Of a stretch of DNA of 64,000 nt, positions 1 through 11,194 are shown piece after piece. Position numbers and translations under genes: made by a program. The notes beneath the pieces are model-generated. The model was not told the DNA's origin. It worked only from the letters and a program-made list of their open reading frames with translations, and ran no database searches. Source of the stretch: Phallusia mammillata (Eukaryota > Chordata > Ascidiacea > Phlebobranchia > Ascidiidae). Positions within the stretch are counted from its first letter, which is position 1, and every line of letters starts with the position of its first letter. The stretch lies in the NCBI GenBank assembly GCA_003260075.1, contig QLIY01000442.1, positions 51,973 to 115,972 on the forward strand. The letters are read 5' to 3'.

Positions 1-1416
1 ACTTTTTATGCCATTTTAGAAACACCGAGTTAAATAAAAGAGGTTATCTGCTTTGCACAAAAAAACGTTTAAACAGTCATCAAAACATACCGTTATATCA
101 AACAATACTTGTAGAGAAACGTTAGTCGGGTCTTATTGAATGTGTTGATCTTTTTTCTAGTCACTTTTTTTGACCTTACTAAATATGAGTAATTTCGTTC
201 ATATGCAAACCCAAATCTTGTAAGCTGTGCGCGGTGTGCAAACTTTAAGCTAACTCACAGTTGAATTTAATCATTACATGCACATTTGCCTAACCACAAC
301 AACTTAATCAATGACAAGTAGAAAACAAATGTTTATTGTATTTATTATCAGATGCAAAGTTGCTTCACTTGTTTTCGTTTGTTAAACAGTATCAACAAAT
401 TGCTGGTGTCCCAATGTCTTTTTGGCAAAAATACGAATTTAAGTAACAATATCGGTTGAGAAAGGAAAATAAGTCTACAATGCGATTGTAAAAAGACTTC
501 ATTTTTTAGTTTACGTATTTATTTTGTTCGGTAGGTGTCGCCCTTGTGTTGTGACGTCACCTGTCGCTAATCTCGTCTTAAACACGTGACAGTCAAAACA
601 GCGGAACGGGTTTATAAATTTCTGACACTATTCGTCAAAAAAACTTTACTATACACGTTCAATAAATAATGACAGTGGGACAGTGTGCGAGTACACAAAA
701 ATTATTGCGAAAAAAATTAAACAATATTGCACAAAAAAGAAATTCAAACCTTAAAATACCACAACTTTTAATTAAGTTTTTTTTGTGGCATAAAACGGTT
801 TAAACATAAAAACAAGATAAATGTAACAACTAACAAACAAAAGTGCAGGCATAAAACAAATATGAAAAACAGCTCTTGCAAATGTCGGTGTACCATTAAT
901 GCTGTCATGATATTAAAATAAAATGTACATATATCTGGCATGGAACGACGCCTTTTTTGGTTCGAAGCAAGCGTTTCCTGCATGTAGGTCATGACACGTC
1001 GCAAACACAGCAGTTAGAATTGTTAATTTTCCAACAAGCACGTCATAAACCGAACTATCGACAAACATTTGGCCCAGTAGAGAAGGTCACTTTAAATTAG
1101 GCCACGAGCAAACGTTATGCAGTCAGCTGCGGCATTCGATTTATCAAATATGAAGCTGTTCTTGAATTACGAATATAAACTGGATTTCTTATTGGTTCCT
1201 CATGGCCTTTTGTTCAAAATTGTGGCCAGTGTGAAATTTTATACAATACATGGAGTGGCATTTAGGGACATTTTTTACAAAACATTTTATTAAACAATGC
1301 CAAAAGGTGGGGTAGAAAATGTGATATGTCTTAATATCAATGATTTATTTCCTTCATATTGTTTGACACGCTTTACTGCACAAAGCCGGCTCGGAAACCC
1401 AATTTTCCCAACACCG
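1..1416. other. Intergenic and 3' flank of the TSP1/GPI gene
   Basis: No gene was recognised. An AATAAA for the minus-strand gene lies at 1349-1344. The block 545-600 contains gtgacgtcacctg and cacgtgac, possible bZIP/bHLH sites. Confidence 0.5.
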
Positions 1417-4400
1417 TTATTGCAGTACTAGTACAGCAATGCATAAAGCTAGGAGATAAACTAAAGATCCAAAGCTTTTTGTTGTAGCCGCGTCGCCTGT
1501 GGTTGCAGGTGTGCTTGTAGGGAATTGTCCATTACCGAAATCCTTCTCTTTCCCTGTGTTGATTATTGTTGTTTTCTGAACTTCTGGGTTGATTGTGACT
1601 GGTGGCTTTTCCACATCTGGGTCTTTTTTGTCCGCTGTGAAAACGTCATTCAGTTAAGTTTTTTGTGAATGTTTTGGTACTTCTACTATTTTAAACTTGT
1701 CTATTGTGCTGTTGCCTTGTCATGGACCAACACAAAATCTACGAACATGACTAAATGTTTATCTCAGCTTTTAACTCATGTGTAAAAGTTGTTTTCCACA
1801 TGCCCGATAAAACAAATTGTTAAAAGTACTGCTCCTATTTTAAATTTGCCTATTAAGCATATAGCCTTTTCATGGACCAACACAAAATCTACAAACATCA
1901 CTGAACCTTTATCAGGCTTCTTAAATATTGCGTAAAAGATTTTTTCACTGGCTACAAACATCACTGAGCCTTTATCTGATATCTTTACTTTTGTGTCTTT
2001 TTCCACAGGCCCGCCAAAACAACTTGTTACGCTTTCTCATTGAGCTTATTGTGGAACAATGGCCTAACTATTTAGTGTTTAGTTCGGAGAGAAAGTTAAT
2101 GGAGGTAAAAATACTTTTCTTTCGCAACTAAGCAGTAGTTTATATACAGCTATCACAGTGCACCAGGCCCATTGAAGGCGTTATACCGAACCAGCGTGTC
2201 ACCAAGCATTCCCATATACCAAGGCGTGGGCTAAAAAAAAAAAANNNNNNNNNNNNNNNNNNNNNNNNNNNNNNNNNNNNNNNNNNNNNNNNNNNNNNNN
2301 NNNNNNNNNNNNNNNNNNNNNNNNNNNNNNNNNNNNNNNNNNNNNNNNNNNNNNNNNNNNNNNNNNNNNNNNNNNNNNNNNNNNNNNNNNNNNNNNNNNN
2401 NNNNNNNNNNNNNNNNNNNNNNNNNNNNNNNNNNNNNNNNNNNNNNNNNNNNNNNNNNNNNNNNNNNNNNNNNNNNNNNNNNNNNNNNNNNNNNNNNNNN
2501 NNNNNNNNNNNNNNNNNNNNNNNNNNNNNNNNNNNNNNNGAAGACCGGTACAGTCCTCATCTTTTCCTGTGCTGCAGATTCTATTCCTTATTCTTCTTCC
2601 AACTCCGCAATCTTTGGAGCAAACTCCCCAACTCTGCCAGGGTTGCCACGCTGAAACGACAATTTTCTTTATTTAATTTGTAAGTAAACAGCCAAACAAA
2701 ATGTTGTAGTCGCCATAAGCCCTAACTTGCTATATTGCTGCCCCTTTTCTGGCATGATTATGTATTGTACTGCTGTATAAAATATGCTAATGCAGAGAGG
2801 TACATGTTTTCGTTGGACCTGATTTCCGAATCACGTTTATATTATTCCGCATGAGCGGAATCTATTACACTGTATAAGTTGTAACAATAAATCGTTACTG
2901 TTCAAACTTCGCAGGACCTGCATGGTGAACGTTTTACATTAAGGTAGCATATGTCATTCTTCCAAAACGATTGAAAATGCGTTTGAACAGTAAGATATGC
3001 TTTGATGTTTAAAAAACCTACGGGCTTGGATTTTCTAACACTGATCTGTTATTCCTGAAAATATAGTTCTTATTCATGGAGTAGTCATGATACGCAGCAA
3101 TGCTGTACTTCAAGCGTCACTTCAAGAAAAATTCGTTTCTTACTTGGCACAGCACAAGCGCGCGTGTTGCATTGTGACGTCATAGTATCCCTTCCGGTAC
3201 ATTGCGCAGTTTTTCCTGAGCTGCAGAGCCGATTCCTCGTCCGTTCTCCTCCTCCGCACAGTTTCGAACATTGACCCCAGGTTTGCCATTGTTCCCATGC
3301 TGAAAACAAAACAAAATTTGGTGTTAAACAGTTCTTGAGAGAAACAACAATAATGGGTGTGTTGTCGGGCACGGGTTTTGTTGACAAATGCCGTGAACTT
3401 GACTTAAACCTGGGTAAAATCTTTCGCTTTAATCAAACTGGCGATCCCCTTTTACAAAGCTGACATGTGAAGCATACGAAGAAAATACTCTTGTCTTGGG
3501 TTTGAATCCCACCGCAGGCTAGATTTTTCTAGCCTACGCCTTGCCATATGGTGGGGAATGTTTGGGGCCGGCTGATTCAACGGATGAATCTCGAAACGAT
3601 TTTTTTGTGGAATGTGGTTAAAAAGTGTAAAATGTACTAAATACAAAATCAGCCAGCAGTTAAAACAAAAAATTACCGCTATACGATAGGTAGGTGTTAA
3701 TACATCCGTGAGAATTAAATGCGGGATCAAACGGCTTTAACATCAAACAAACATTTCTTTTACATTTTGTAGATGTGTTCTTTCACTGTTGGTATCTAAC
3801 AGCCGGTCCGTGAGCGACGTTGTATAGATTTGAAACTTTGAAGTGATCTCTATACTTTTCCCAAAAGTGTTTAAATAATTAAACCCATTCACGTTTCATG
3901 GTTGAGCCTGTATTATTTTTATCAGTCAACATCTCTGATACAGACCACAAAAGCCTTACTTGGACAAGCTGGTCTGTTGCAAGCTGATGATGACGTAGAC
4001 AATCCGGTGCAATCTCGGTTATTTCCCGTGTTGCAAGTGCGACCTCTAGTGTGTCGTCCTCTTCCACACGTCAGTGTGCACTGACCCCAGGTTTGCCACG
4101 TGTTCCAAGCTGGAATAAAGCGTTCATGATAAAAACTTACACACACGTACTCGTGCTAAATTTTAATAAGGATTTATTCAGTATTAATGCCACTTAGCCT
4201 GAGGGGCCGTGTGCGTACAGGATATGTAATATTGGGCGGCCTCAAGGTCATTATTGTCGCAGTGTAAGATTTGCTAACGTGAATTAATACATACTGAGAT
4301 CAGCCTTGAAGTGCGTACCAGCGATCAGGGCATACTCATTAATAAATCATGGTACGCCAGGCCCATGAAAGGTGTAATACTGATTTAAGTCAGTTTCCCA

Positions 4401-6573
4401 AGCATTCCCGTATGACAAGGCACAGAAAGAAATCGTTTGCGCTGGGATTCGAAACCGCGACTGGAGTCTTTCCGGGACTTGTGTTGAAAATCGATTTCTT
4501 AATATACAGTGTGCAACGATTGTAAGTTAGTTTTCGTGAACAAAAATTCTGCGCCGAATTCCTGACTGTACAAATGTCTACAACAAAACATTGCACTCAC
4601 CAGGACACGCTTGTTCGTTGCATGCTGACTGAGATGTCGACCCTCCAGTGCAGTCGCTCGATTTTTCAGTGCTGCAAACTCGTGTTCTTGACCTTTGACC
4701 TCCACCGCAAAGGCGCGAGCAAGTTCCCCATGCTTGCCAAGGTCTCCATGCTGAAAAAAATTGTCGTTATGGTTCCGACACTTTCAGATGAAAACATTGA
4801 ACACGGCCTTGTTTGAGAAACCTACTTAACTATTGAGTCGTAAAATTTATATGCTTTGTTTTATCCAACCTTTCAGAAAAGATCATTGCCATATTATCAG
4901 TGATCCAGTTTTTGTCGTTTTTACACCGTTTATTGACAGTAGTTTTTTCCACAAATGTAAACACTTCACGGTGTTTTGGTGTAATTTCATTGAAAATAAA
5001 TGTTAAGCTTTGGGTAACATTATTTATAATTGATTAGCATGTTTACTGATAACTTAGTGATTCTTGATTTATGTCTAATTTGTTTGTGCAACGTCTTGCT
5101 TGTTAATCAATTTCATTGTATGCAATATTTATTACGGGCTAAATTGGTATTACATTCGGTCTTCCAAGCACTTTCAAGCGTCAAAGTGAAAAATACTTGA
5201 AAACAACTCTGTGGTCACAGTTGTACACTAAAAGACATTGTTTCATTGTTTGATTGAAACTTACTGGCTGGAGCTTCCGTTGTTCCGCAAGACCCAACGC
5301 ACTGTCTAAATTGCCCTGAAGCTCCGTCTCCGCAGTCTTTACGTACAAAAGTGTTGCAGCTTCTTTCCCATTTTGCCCAGCCGCGTAGCCCACATGAACC
5401 AGAACATGGCGCAGTTTCAACCCATTGCGACCATTGGGGATCTGTAAAAACATCCATCTGTGTAAATGTTAGCCATTCTTTTAACAGTAAAACCAATGGA
5501 CGACAAAATCCCTTGCTAACACAGAGTCTTTCAGATGAATTGTAGCCCTGCTTTTGGTGGTCTTGATCAATCACTAAACTGTTGTATTGGTCGCCTTAAA
5601 ATGTGGTTTGCTGATAAGTTTTGTTGTATTAGAGGTGTGTTAAGGCGATTCAACTCTTTCAGTCTGTAAAACTTCTATATACAGTTGCAAACGTGTTATT
5701 GGTTGTGAGGTCGTCTAAAGTGATGGGTTTTTTTACATTGGTTTTATCGTGAAAAACCGGACTTATCTTTACTTGGTGATTATCTTTTTATAAATATAAA
5801 CCTTGTTGGTTATTTATTGACTTCGATCATGTGCGAGTTGTATTGATTTATTGTCACTGTGCTATTTTGCTCCAACACAGTAACGTTTCTTGATAATTAT
5901 TTATTAAAGTTTCCCAGTTTCCCTGGGCTAATTAATGTAAATTGGATTTCAATTAATGCGACTGAAGTAACGTTTTTCAATTTTCAATTATCTGCGTCTA
6001 CTTACTTGCTGGCTTCGCGGCGCTTCTAATAGGATTTGTGCAAAGTTTTTTCTGGCAAGTGTCGCCTTTCGCACATTGACTGCAAGCAGGCCCCACTTTA
6101 TACGGCTGCCTGTAAAACAAACATGTTTATTTACGGATTTTTTTGTAATGTTAATTACATCTGTCACGGTTAAATTGTTGATAACTAGCTTTGTTTAATG
6201 GTAGCAGTAGTATATTTCTTGCAAATACATTATTGTATATCCTTGGTTCGAATCATTTGTGAAACTAAGAAGCAAATCTGTTTTAAAAGAATTGTGACTA
6301 TAAAAACAGTATTGTCACTTCGAAACATAAAACTGCATGAAATCTCGGCAATGCGTAAAATAAAATTAAGGCAAATTTAAGCTTGAAAAAAGGTTAAACA
6401 AGAGAAAACAAATTGTAATGGATTTTAGTGCAGTAGCAAGTCTGTACTTTCGGAGTGTGAATGAACTGTATAGTCCCACCTTCCACGAATGTTGCCTCCC
6501 GGCCCGTAGTTGCAGATCAATATCGTCGCATCTCTGTATATTTTCTTCTCAACTTTGATTTGGGAACACAAAC
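1417..6573 (-). CDS. CAP-hinge/TSP1-repeat protein with GPI-type tail, 5' end missing
   Basis: Exons read on the minus strand: 6573-6480 (partial), 6109-6006, 5441-5265, 4750-4601, 4109-3960, 3299-3144, 2650 into the gap at 2539, and 1634-1417. Splice phases agree throughout, and every TSP1 exon is phase 1-1. The first exon encodes the end of a CAP domain (ILICNYGPGGN) and the next a cysteine hinge (VGPACSQC, CQKKLC). Five TSP1 repeats follow, with WxxW C-mannosylation motifs (WSQW, WRPWQAW, WNTWQTW, WEQWQTW, WQPWQSW). Only repeats 1 and 3 keep the CxxS/TCG O-fucose site (CSGSCG, CTLTCG); repeats 2, 4 and 5 read CSRLCG, CSKLCG and CSKDCG. The last exon is Thr/Pro-rich and ends in a hydrophobic tail (LVYLLALCIAVLVLQ) after a plausible small-residue omega site, so a GPI anchor is inferred. 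An AATAAA signal lies at 1349-1344. The N at 6574 cuts the CAP exon, and no upstream CAP exons were found before 10 kb. Confidence 0.72.
1678..2030. repeat. Degenerate tandem repeat, period about 148 bp
   Basis: The block containing catggaccaacacaaaatct recurs at 1719 and 1872, and aacatcactgagcctttatc at 1897 and 1957. It lies in the intron before the GPI-tail exon. Confidence 0.7.
2245..2539. other. Assembly gap of 295 N
   Basis: It interrupts the TSP1 exon starting at 2650. At least the end of that exon and possibly further TSP1 exons are hidden. Confidence 0.99.
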
Positions 6574-6939
6574 NGCCGTTAAAACTTTGAACATTTAACA
6601 CTTGACATGCTAGGAAATGCGTTGCGCGGACACCTTAAATGAAAATTTCCTTTGCTTGAAGATAACAGAATGTGGCCTGGGCATGTAATAAGAACACCTG
6701 TCTCAAATAGTGGGGAAATTTCAACAGACTTAGCTAATTCGGACACAACATAAGAGTTTACCTAACTACACAATAATAGTTTTTCACCTGTTATGGCGTA
6801 AGTTCGAATAAGATTGCTGGACTGCAGTGCAGCTGGTGCTCCGGAGTTGCTCGTAATGTTTAGTGGTTCATCATGTTGCTGGCTAAATGGTAAAAATGGC
6901 AATGACTTGGCTGTTAAAGCAGCAGATAAACACTTTTAA

Positions 6940-6989
6940 GCTGAAGACAGTCCACACTGTTTCGACCCATAAGGTCTCATCAGTGCAGC
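6940..6989 (-). ncRNA. Hammerhead ribozyme motif, family A, core intact
   Basis: On the minus strand stem I 5' arm GCUGCA is followed by CUGAUGA, stem II GACC/GGUC with loop UUAUG, GAAA, stem III CAGU/ACUG with loop GUGG, then U-C (cleavage position) and stem I 3' arm UUCAGC. All conserved core bases of a type I hammerhead are present. Stem I pairs at five of six positions. Confidence 0.75.
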
Positions 6990-7954
6990 TGGTGACAGGA
7001 GATCGGCCGTAAGAGCTAATGTAGCCCCTTGCGATACTCAAGCCGAACAAGTGCGCATTCTCTGTAGCTTATCATGTATTGGCTCTTTACTTTTATACAA
7101 ACACTGATAACATTTTTCAAAAATAGTGTTTAACAAAATATGGTCTTTTAGTGTAAGAAACATATGGTAAACAATATCAGGTCAAACGATTTATTTTACC
7201 AATATTTATTTATGCCCAGTTTGATGCCAAATAAAGAAGTGCGTTGTGGGTTTAAAGCATGTTTCTTTAAATTCACGTATCAGTCAAAGCTCCGTGCTCT
7301 TACTGGGCCAGGTTTGCACTAATATAAACCACAGTTCCGGTGAAAAGTTGAAACGTTGTTAGCCTGAGTTTAATTAAAACAACCGCTTCGAAGTAACACC
7401 GATGTATCATTTTCCGGTGGTACTAACTACCACATGATGCTGCGTGTTACCGCGTAGTACGCAGTTTAGGTGGACATGAATACACTTCATGTAAAATTTT
7501 AATTTGGCGGACTTCTGAAATCGCTTTCCTGTTTGAGCTATTCGAGTTGGGCGAGGGTTTGTAATTGAAAAAACAACAACACTACAATCTAGTCTTATTT
7601 ACGCTTGTTGGGGCTTGTACTCTTACATTCCACATACCATGCGGCTTATTATGCGGTATACCGTAGGGCTTTTCATGCGGTTTCCCATCCGGTATCACGC
7701 GGTATTTGGTACCGCACTCTACTATTTTCTATGGAAGAATAAGTCATGGACAGTGAAAAAATACTGGAAGCAATAGACAGCAGCTTAATCCTTGCTACAT
7801 TTCATTTTTGGACATGTTTATGGGGACCAGAATGTACGGTTTAGGCTATAGCAGATATTCGTGACAGCGTGTGTTACGTTGATCCCTCCATAGGCCTTAT
7901 ACCGTATTATGACTTTACATAGACATGCTCTTACTTATTTTCTAGCCACATTTT

Positions 7955-7964
7955 GGGGGGGGGG
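7955..7964. repeat. G10 tract
   Basis: Exactly ten G; the complement of the C10 tracts elsewhere. No duplicate of its flanks was found in the window. Confidence 0.9.
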
Positions 7965-10221
7965 CACTTGATGAAAATTGTAAATTAAATTGCTGGTTAC
8001 TGTTGCACACCAACCTTACCTCGCTACGTCACCAGTTTCCTGCCCTTGCGTGGCGCGCATCCTGTACGTCATAGCAAGCATTGTTAGCAAACAAACGCGT
8101 GTGTATGTGGTGCAAATCATAGCTAAGCATTCGTTTTTTTTGCTGCTAAACTTATGTTATTAAACCAGGTACTGTAAAAAAAGTTCTGTGAACAAAACAC
8201 AATAATGATTAGAAGATTTGTACCAGCTTTCCCTTAAATCTAAACACTCCTTCGGTATTATATCCACATCTAGACTAATTATAACATATGTAAACATATA
8301 ATAAGCTTTTACAAGTCATACACTATGACACAAAAATTAAAAACTAACTTATTGTGTCTGCATTTTTACTCAATTGTAGGGATCTAAACTGTTGAAGTTA
8401 CGTTTACACCACGTGCATTAAAGCTTTTATCTATTATCGTATTGCCCTGTTCTGGCGTTTTTTTTTTGTAATTTAGATCCAAGAATTCGCCTGCTTCTGC
8501 CATTTTTTTGTTACTGTAACTAATACAATCACTTTGCAGTCACACAAACATATTGCTAACGCATTAGTTGTTTACAACACCAGCAGTGACGTACCACCAG
8601 CTAACTGCACCTGACAATAAAGAACGGAAGTGGCCATTCGCTCATTTATTTCAAACGCTCCTATGACGCAACACATGCCTTTGACATCAACATTTTTTCC
8701 CTTCAGAACTTCGTTACTTTGCAAAGCGGCTTGAGGAAATGATATAATTTATAAAAATGTTGTCACATCGTTTTATGCGTGGGTTTCTAACAAACCATAT
8801 ATGGAGTTTAAACGAGGTTAATATCTGGGGTCCCATGATATAATAGCAAGCCGTCATGTATTAGCAATATCGAGGCCTTGCCAATTTGCTGTGTCACGCT
8901 TTTAATTCGGAAATACCGAAACCAATTCAATTCTCACGCGGCCTTGCGTCATTCTCTTTGACCCCCAAAGCAGAATTTGTGGACTTTAGAGCATTTACAA
9001 TATATTTGTAACAGCAATGTTGCTGTAGAAGTATCAACCTGTAACTAAACAACACATTTTGTATAAAATCTGTACCAACAATGCTATACTTCACGCAGTA
9101 AGAATAACAACAAGTTATTTTTCTGTTGCTGCTTCAAGCATCACAAAGTTAGTCTGTTTCAAAGCATAGCTTGTATTCAACGTTTATATGATTTGAGTAA
9201 ACGGTTCAGTGTTTTACACTTCAAAATTACCCTTTCGCTGATTTTTGTACGGTATACCTTTTATTACTGCTGACAAAAGACCTTTCCAAATATTCTGTAG
9301 AACTTATTAAAATAGTCAAAATCAACTGTTTAAACGTTTCTATTAGTTTTTACAATCTTTATCCCCTCTAACTACCTTGATTCTTGAAAAAGATTGGATT
9401 AAATACCAAAGAGGCCTATTACTTAGCTGACATATATCTTAAGACTTCAGACTTATTAATGTTTATAGTCTGCTAATTACCTTCTGCCTTACAACATACT
9501 TTTTCCACCAGTCTAGCTTTGTAACCTTTTTGTTTCGTGGGACACCTGCCCGATAACCTTACATTTAAATTAATTTCACCAGCCGACAAAATTCAAACCC
9601 AGCTTACTGATCACGACATGCAAATGTATTGACGCAAAAAAAGCATGCAATTTGTACATTGGAAATAGATGCACAAAGTTTCCTATTTTTGTGATTTTTT
9701 GTGATATCCTTTCTAAAATGGAGACTTGGAGAGGGTCAATGTCAAAGGTTCCTTGCTTTGGGAATTGGTTGTAAATGGCACAGTTTTGTTATTGAATGAA
9801 AGTAGTTAGATGAAAGATATTTTACAACACTTGGAAATAGGACAGCTCTTATAGCTTCCATTATTGGGGAATACTATAAGAAACAAATAATTAATGTTAT
9901 TTGATTAAACTGCACTGACAATATATAAACTGTTGCTGTCAGGCATAATATTAATATGTAAACTAAATGAAATGAATGCTTCTCTTCCGGTAAATATATT
10001 GTTTTACCGTTATACGCCCTATTCAGGGCGCCTTCAACGGGGTAATAACACTACGATTGTCAAGTAAAATCCGACATAAACAAAACGAAAACAGGACGAA
10101 AAATGTTGACTGCACAAACAATGTTATTTAGGAAAAAGTACAAGTGACAATGCAAATCCTTCGGGGGCTTTTGTTCACCCCCTCCCCCTTTAATTGTTCC
10201 GGCCCTGTCCATGGTTCAAAG

Positions 10222-10340
10222 TTATGGTTCTGCAACACAGCAATCTTCCGATTTTCCTGTGCTGCATTTTCTTGTGCGGATTTGGGTGTCAGATGAACAA
10301 GCGTCGCCCGCGTCATACCACCGTCCCCACTTGCTCCACA
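10222..10340 (-). pseudogene. Degenerate or terminal TSP1 exon
   Basis: A tttag acceptor at 10342-10341 opens a phase-1 exon that would continue from the exon ending at 11195. It encodes VWSKWGRWYDAG, an RTRKCSTGKSEDC segment typical of TSP1, and then a TAA stop after CCVAEP. The last cysteine strand of the TSP1 fold is absent, and the only GT in the right phase (after TGC T) is a poor donor. It may be a decayed exon, or an alternative 3' end giving a secreted form. A hAT element lies only 82 bp upstream in gene orientation. Confidence 0.5.
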
Positions 10341-10422
10341 CTAAACATTCGATACAAATTAGACTGAAGGTTAAGCTACCTTTAAAGAAACTTTGATGTT
10401 TTTTGGGCAATTGTGTTTAAAG

Positions 10423-10850
10423 TAGTGATGCACCGAAGTTTCGGTTGGCCGAAACATTTCGGCCCAATACGCTGTTTTCCTTTGTTTCGGTTTCGACCCG
10501 AACTTTTTTGTAAACACGGCCGAAACCGAACTTTTTGATTGCATGGAATTAATGCCTAAACTTTCATTTCGACAATATGAAACATCATAAATTACCTTAT
10601 TGTTGTATGTATAAAATACGAGCAACGTTGTCTGCAAAGTATGACAAGTTTAGTAAGGCTTCCGCATTGTGAAAATGATTTTGGCATGTCATAATTGAGT
10701 TCACTCGCATCAACAACACAAGCTTTAGTTGAAAACATCCATAGAAACGGGGATTTTAGGTTCGGCCTGTTTCGACCGAATTTATTCGGCCTCGTGGCCG
10801 AATATGCGGTTTCGGCCCGAACCTTTTGAGGCGGGTTCGGTGCATCACTA
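10423..10850. mobile_element. Non-autonomous hAT transposon, perfect 8-bp target duplication
   Basis: Terminal inverted repeats share TAGTGATGCACCGAA (left tagtgatgcaccgaagtt, right ttcggtgcatcacta). The flanks 10415-10422 and 10851-10858 are both gtttaaag, the 8-bp target duplication of hAT elements. The 428-bp interior is rich in ttcggcc and shows no transposase. Confidence 0.92.
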
Positions 10851-11194
10851 GTTTAAAGTGTTACAAGTTATAACAAGTGCTACTAGAGTGTACAAGTTGT
10901 GTTATGGAAGATCAATTCTATGGTTCACTATAACTTGATTTACGTAGCGTTAGTTCATCATATTTTTGTGGCAAAGCTGGTGCTATTAAAGAGTGGGTCA
11001 AGTAGCAAAAACAAAATACGCGAAGCTGCAAATTGTTTTGTATGGAATCTTTTCACCAACGGAACCTTTGTAGGTCGTTTACAAAAAAAATTAACTTATC
11101 CGATCTTTTCTGAGATTTAAATCAGTGCGCTCGTGATCAAAACCGACACATGCTGAAGGCAAAACGCCCGAAAACTTAAAAACCCGAAACTTAC

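Larger units (their letters stand above)
6575..10221. other. Region between the two CAP/TSP1 genes
   Basis: No long open frame and no CAP exon was recognised on the minus strand, although the downstream gene needs its N-terminal exons here. It contains the best hammerhead copy (6940), a G10 tract and a cluster of atgcggta repeats near 7640-7730. Confidence 0.5.

Noticed and set aside
2231..2560. Open frame across the N gap
   Set aside because: Its apparent length comes from unknown bases.
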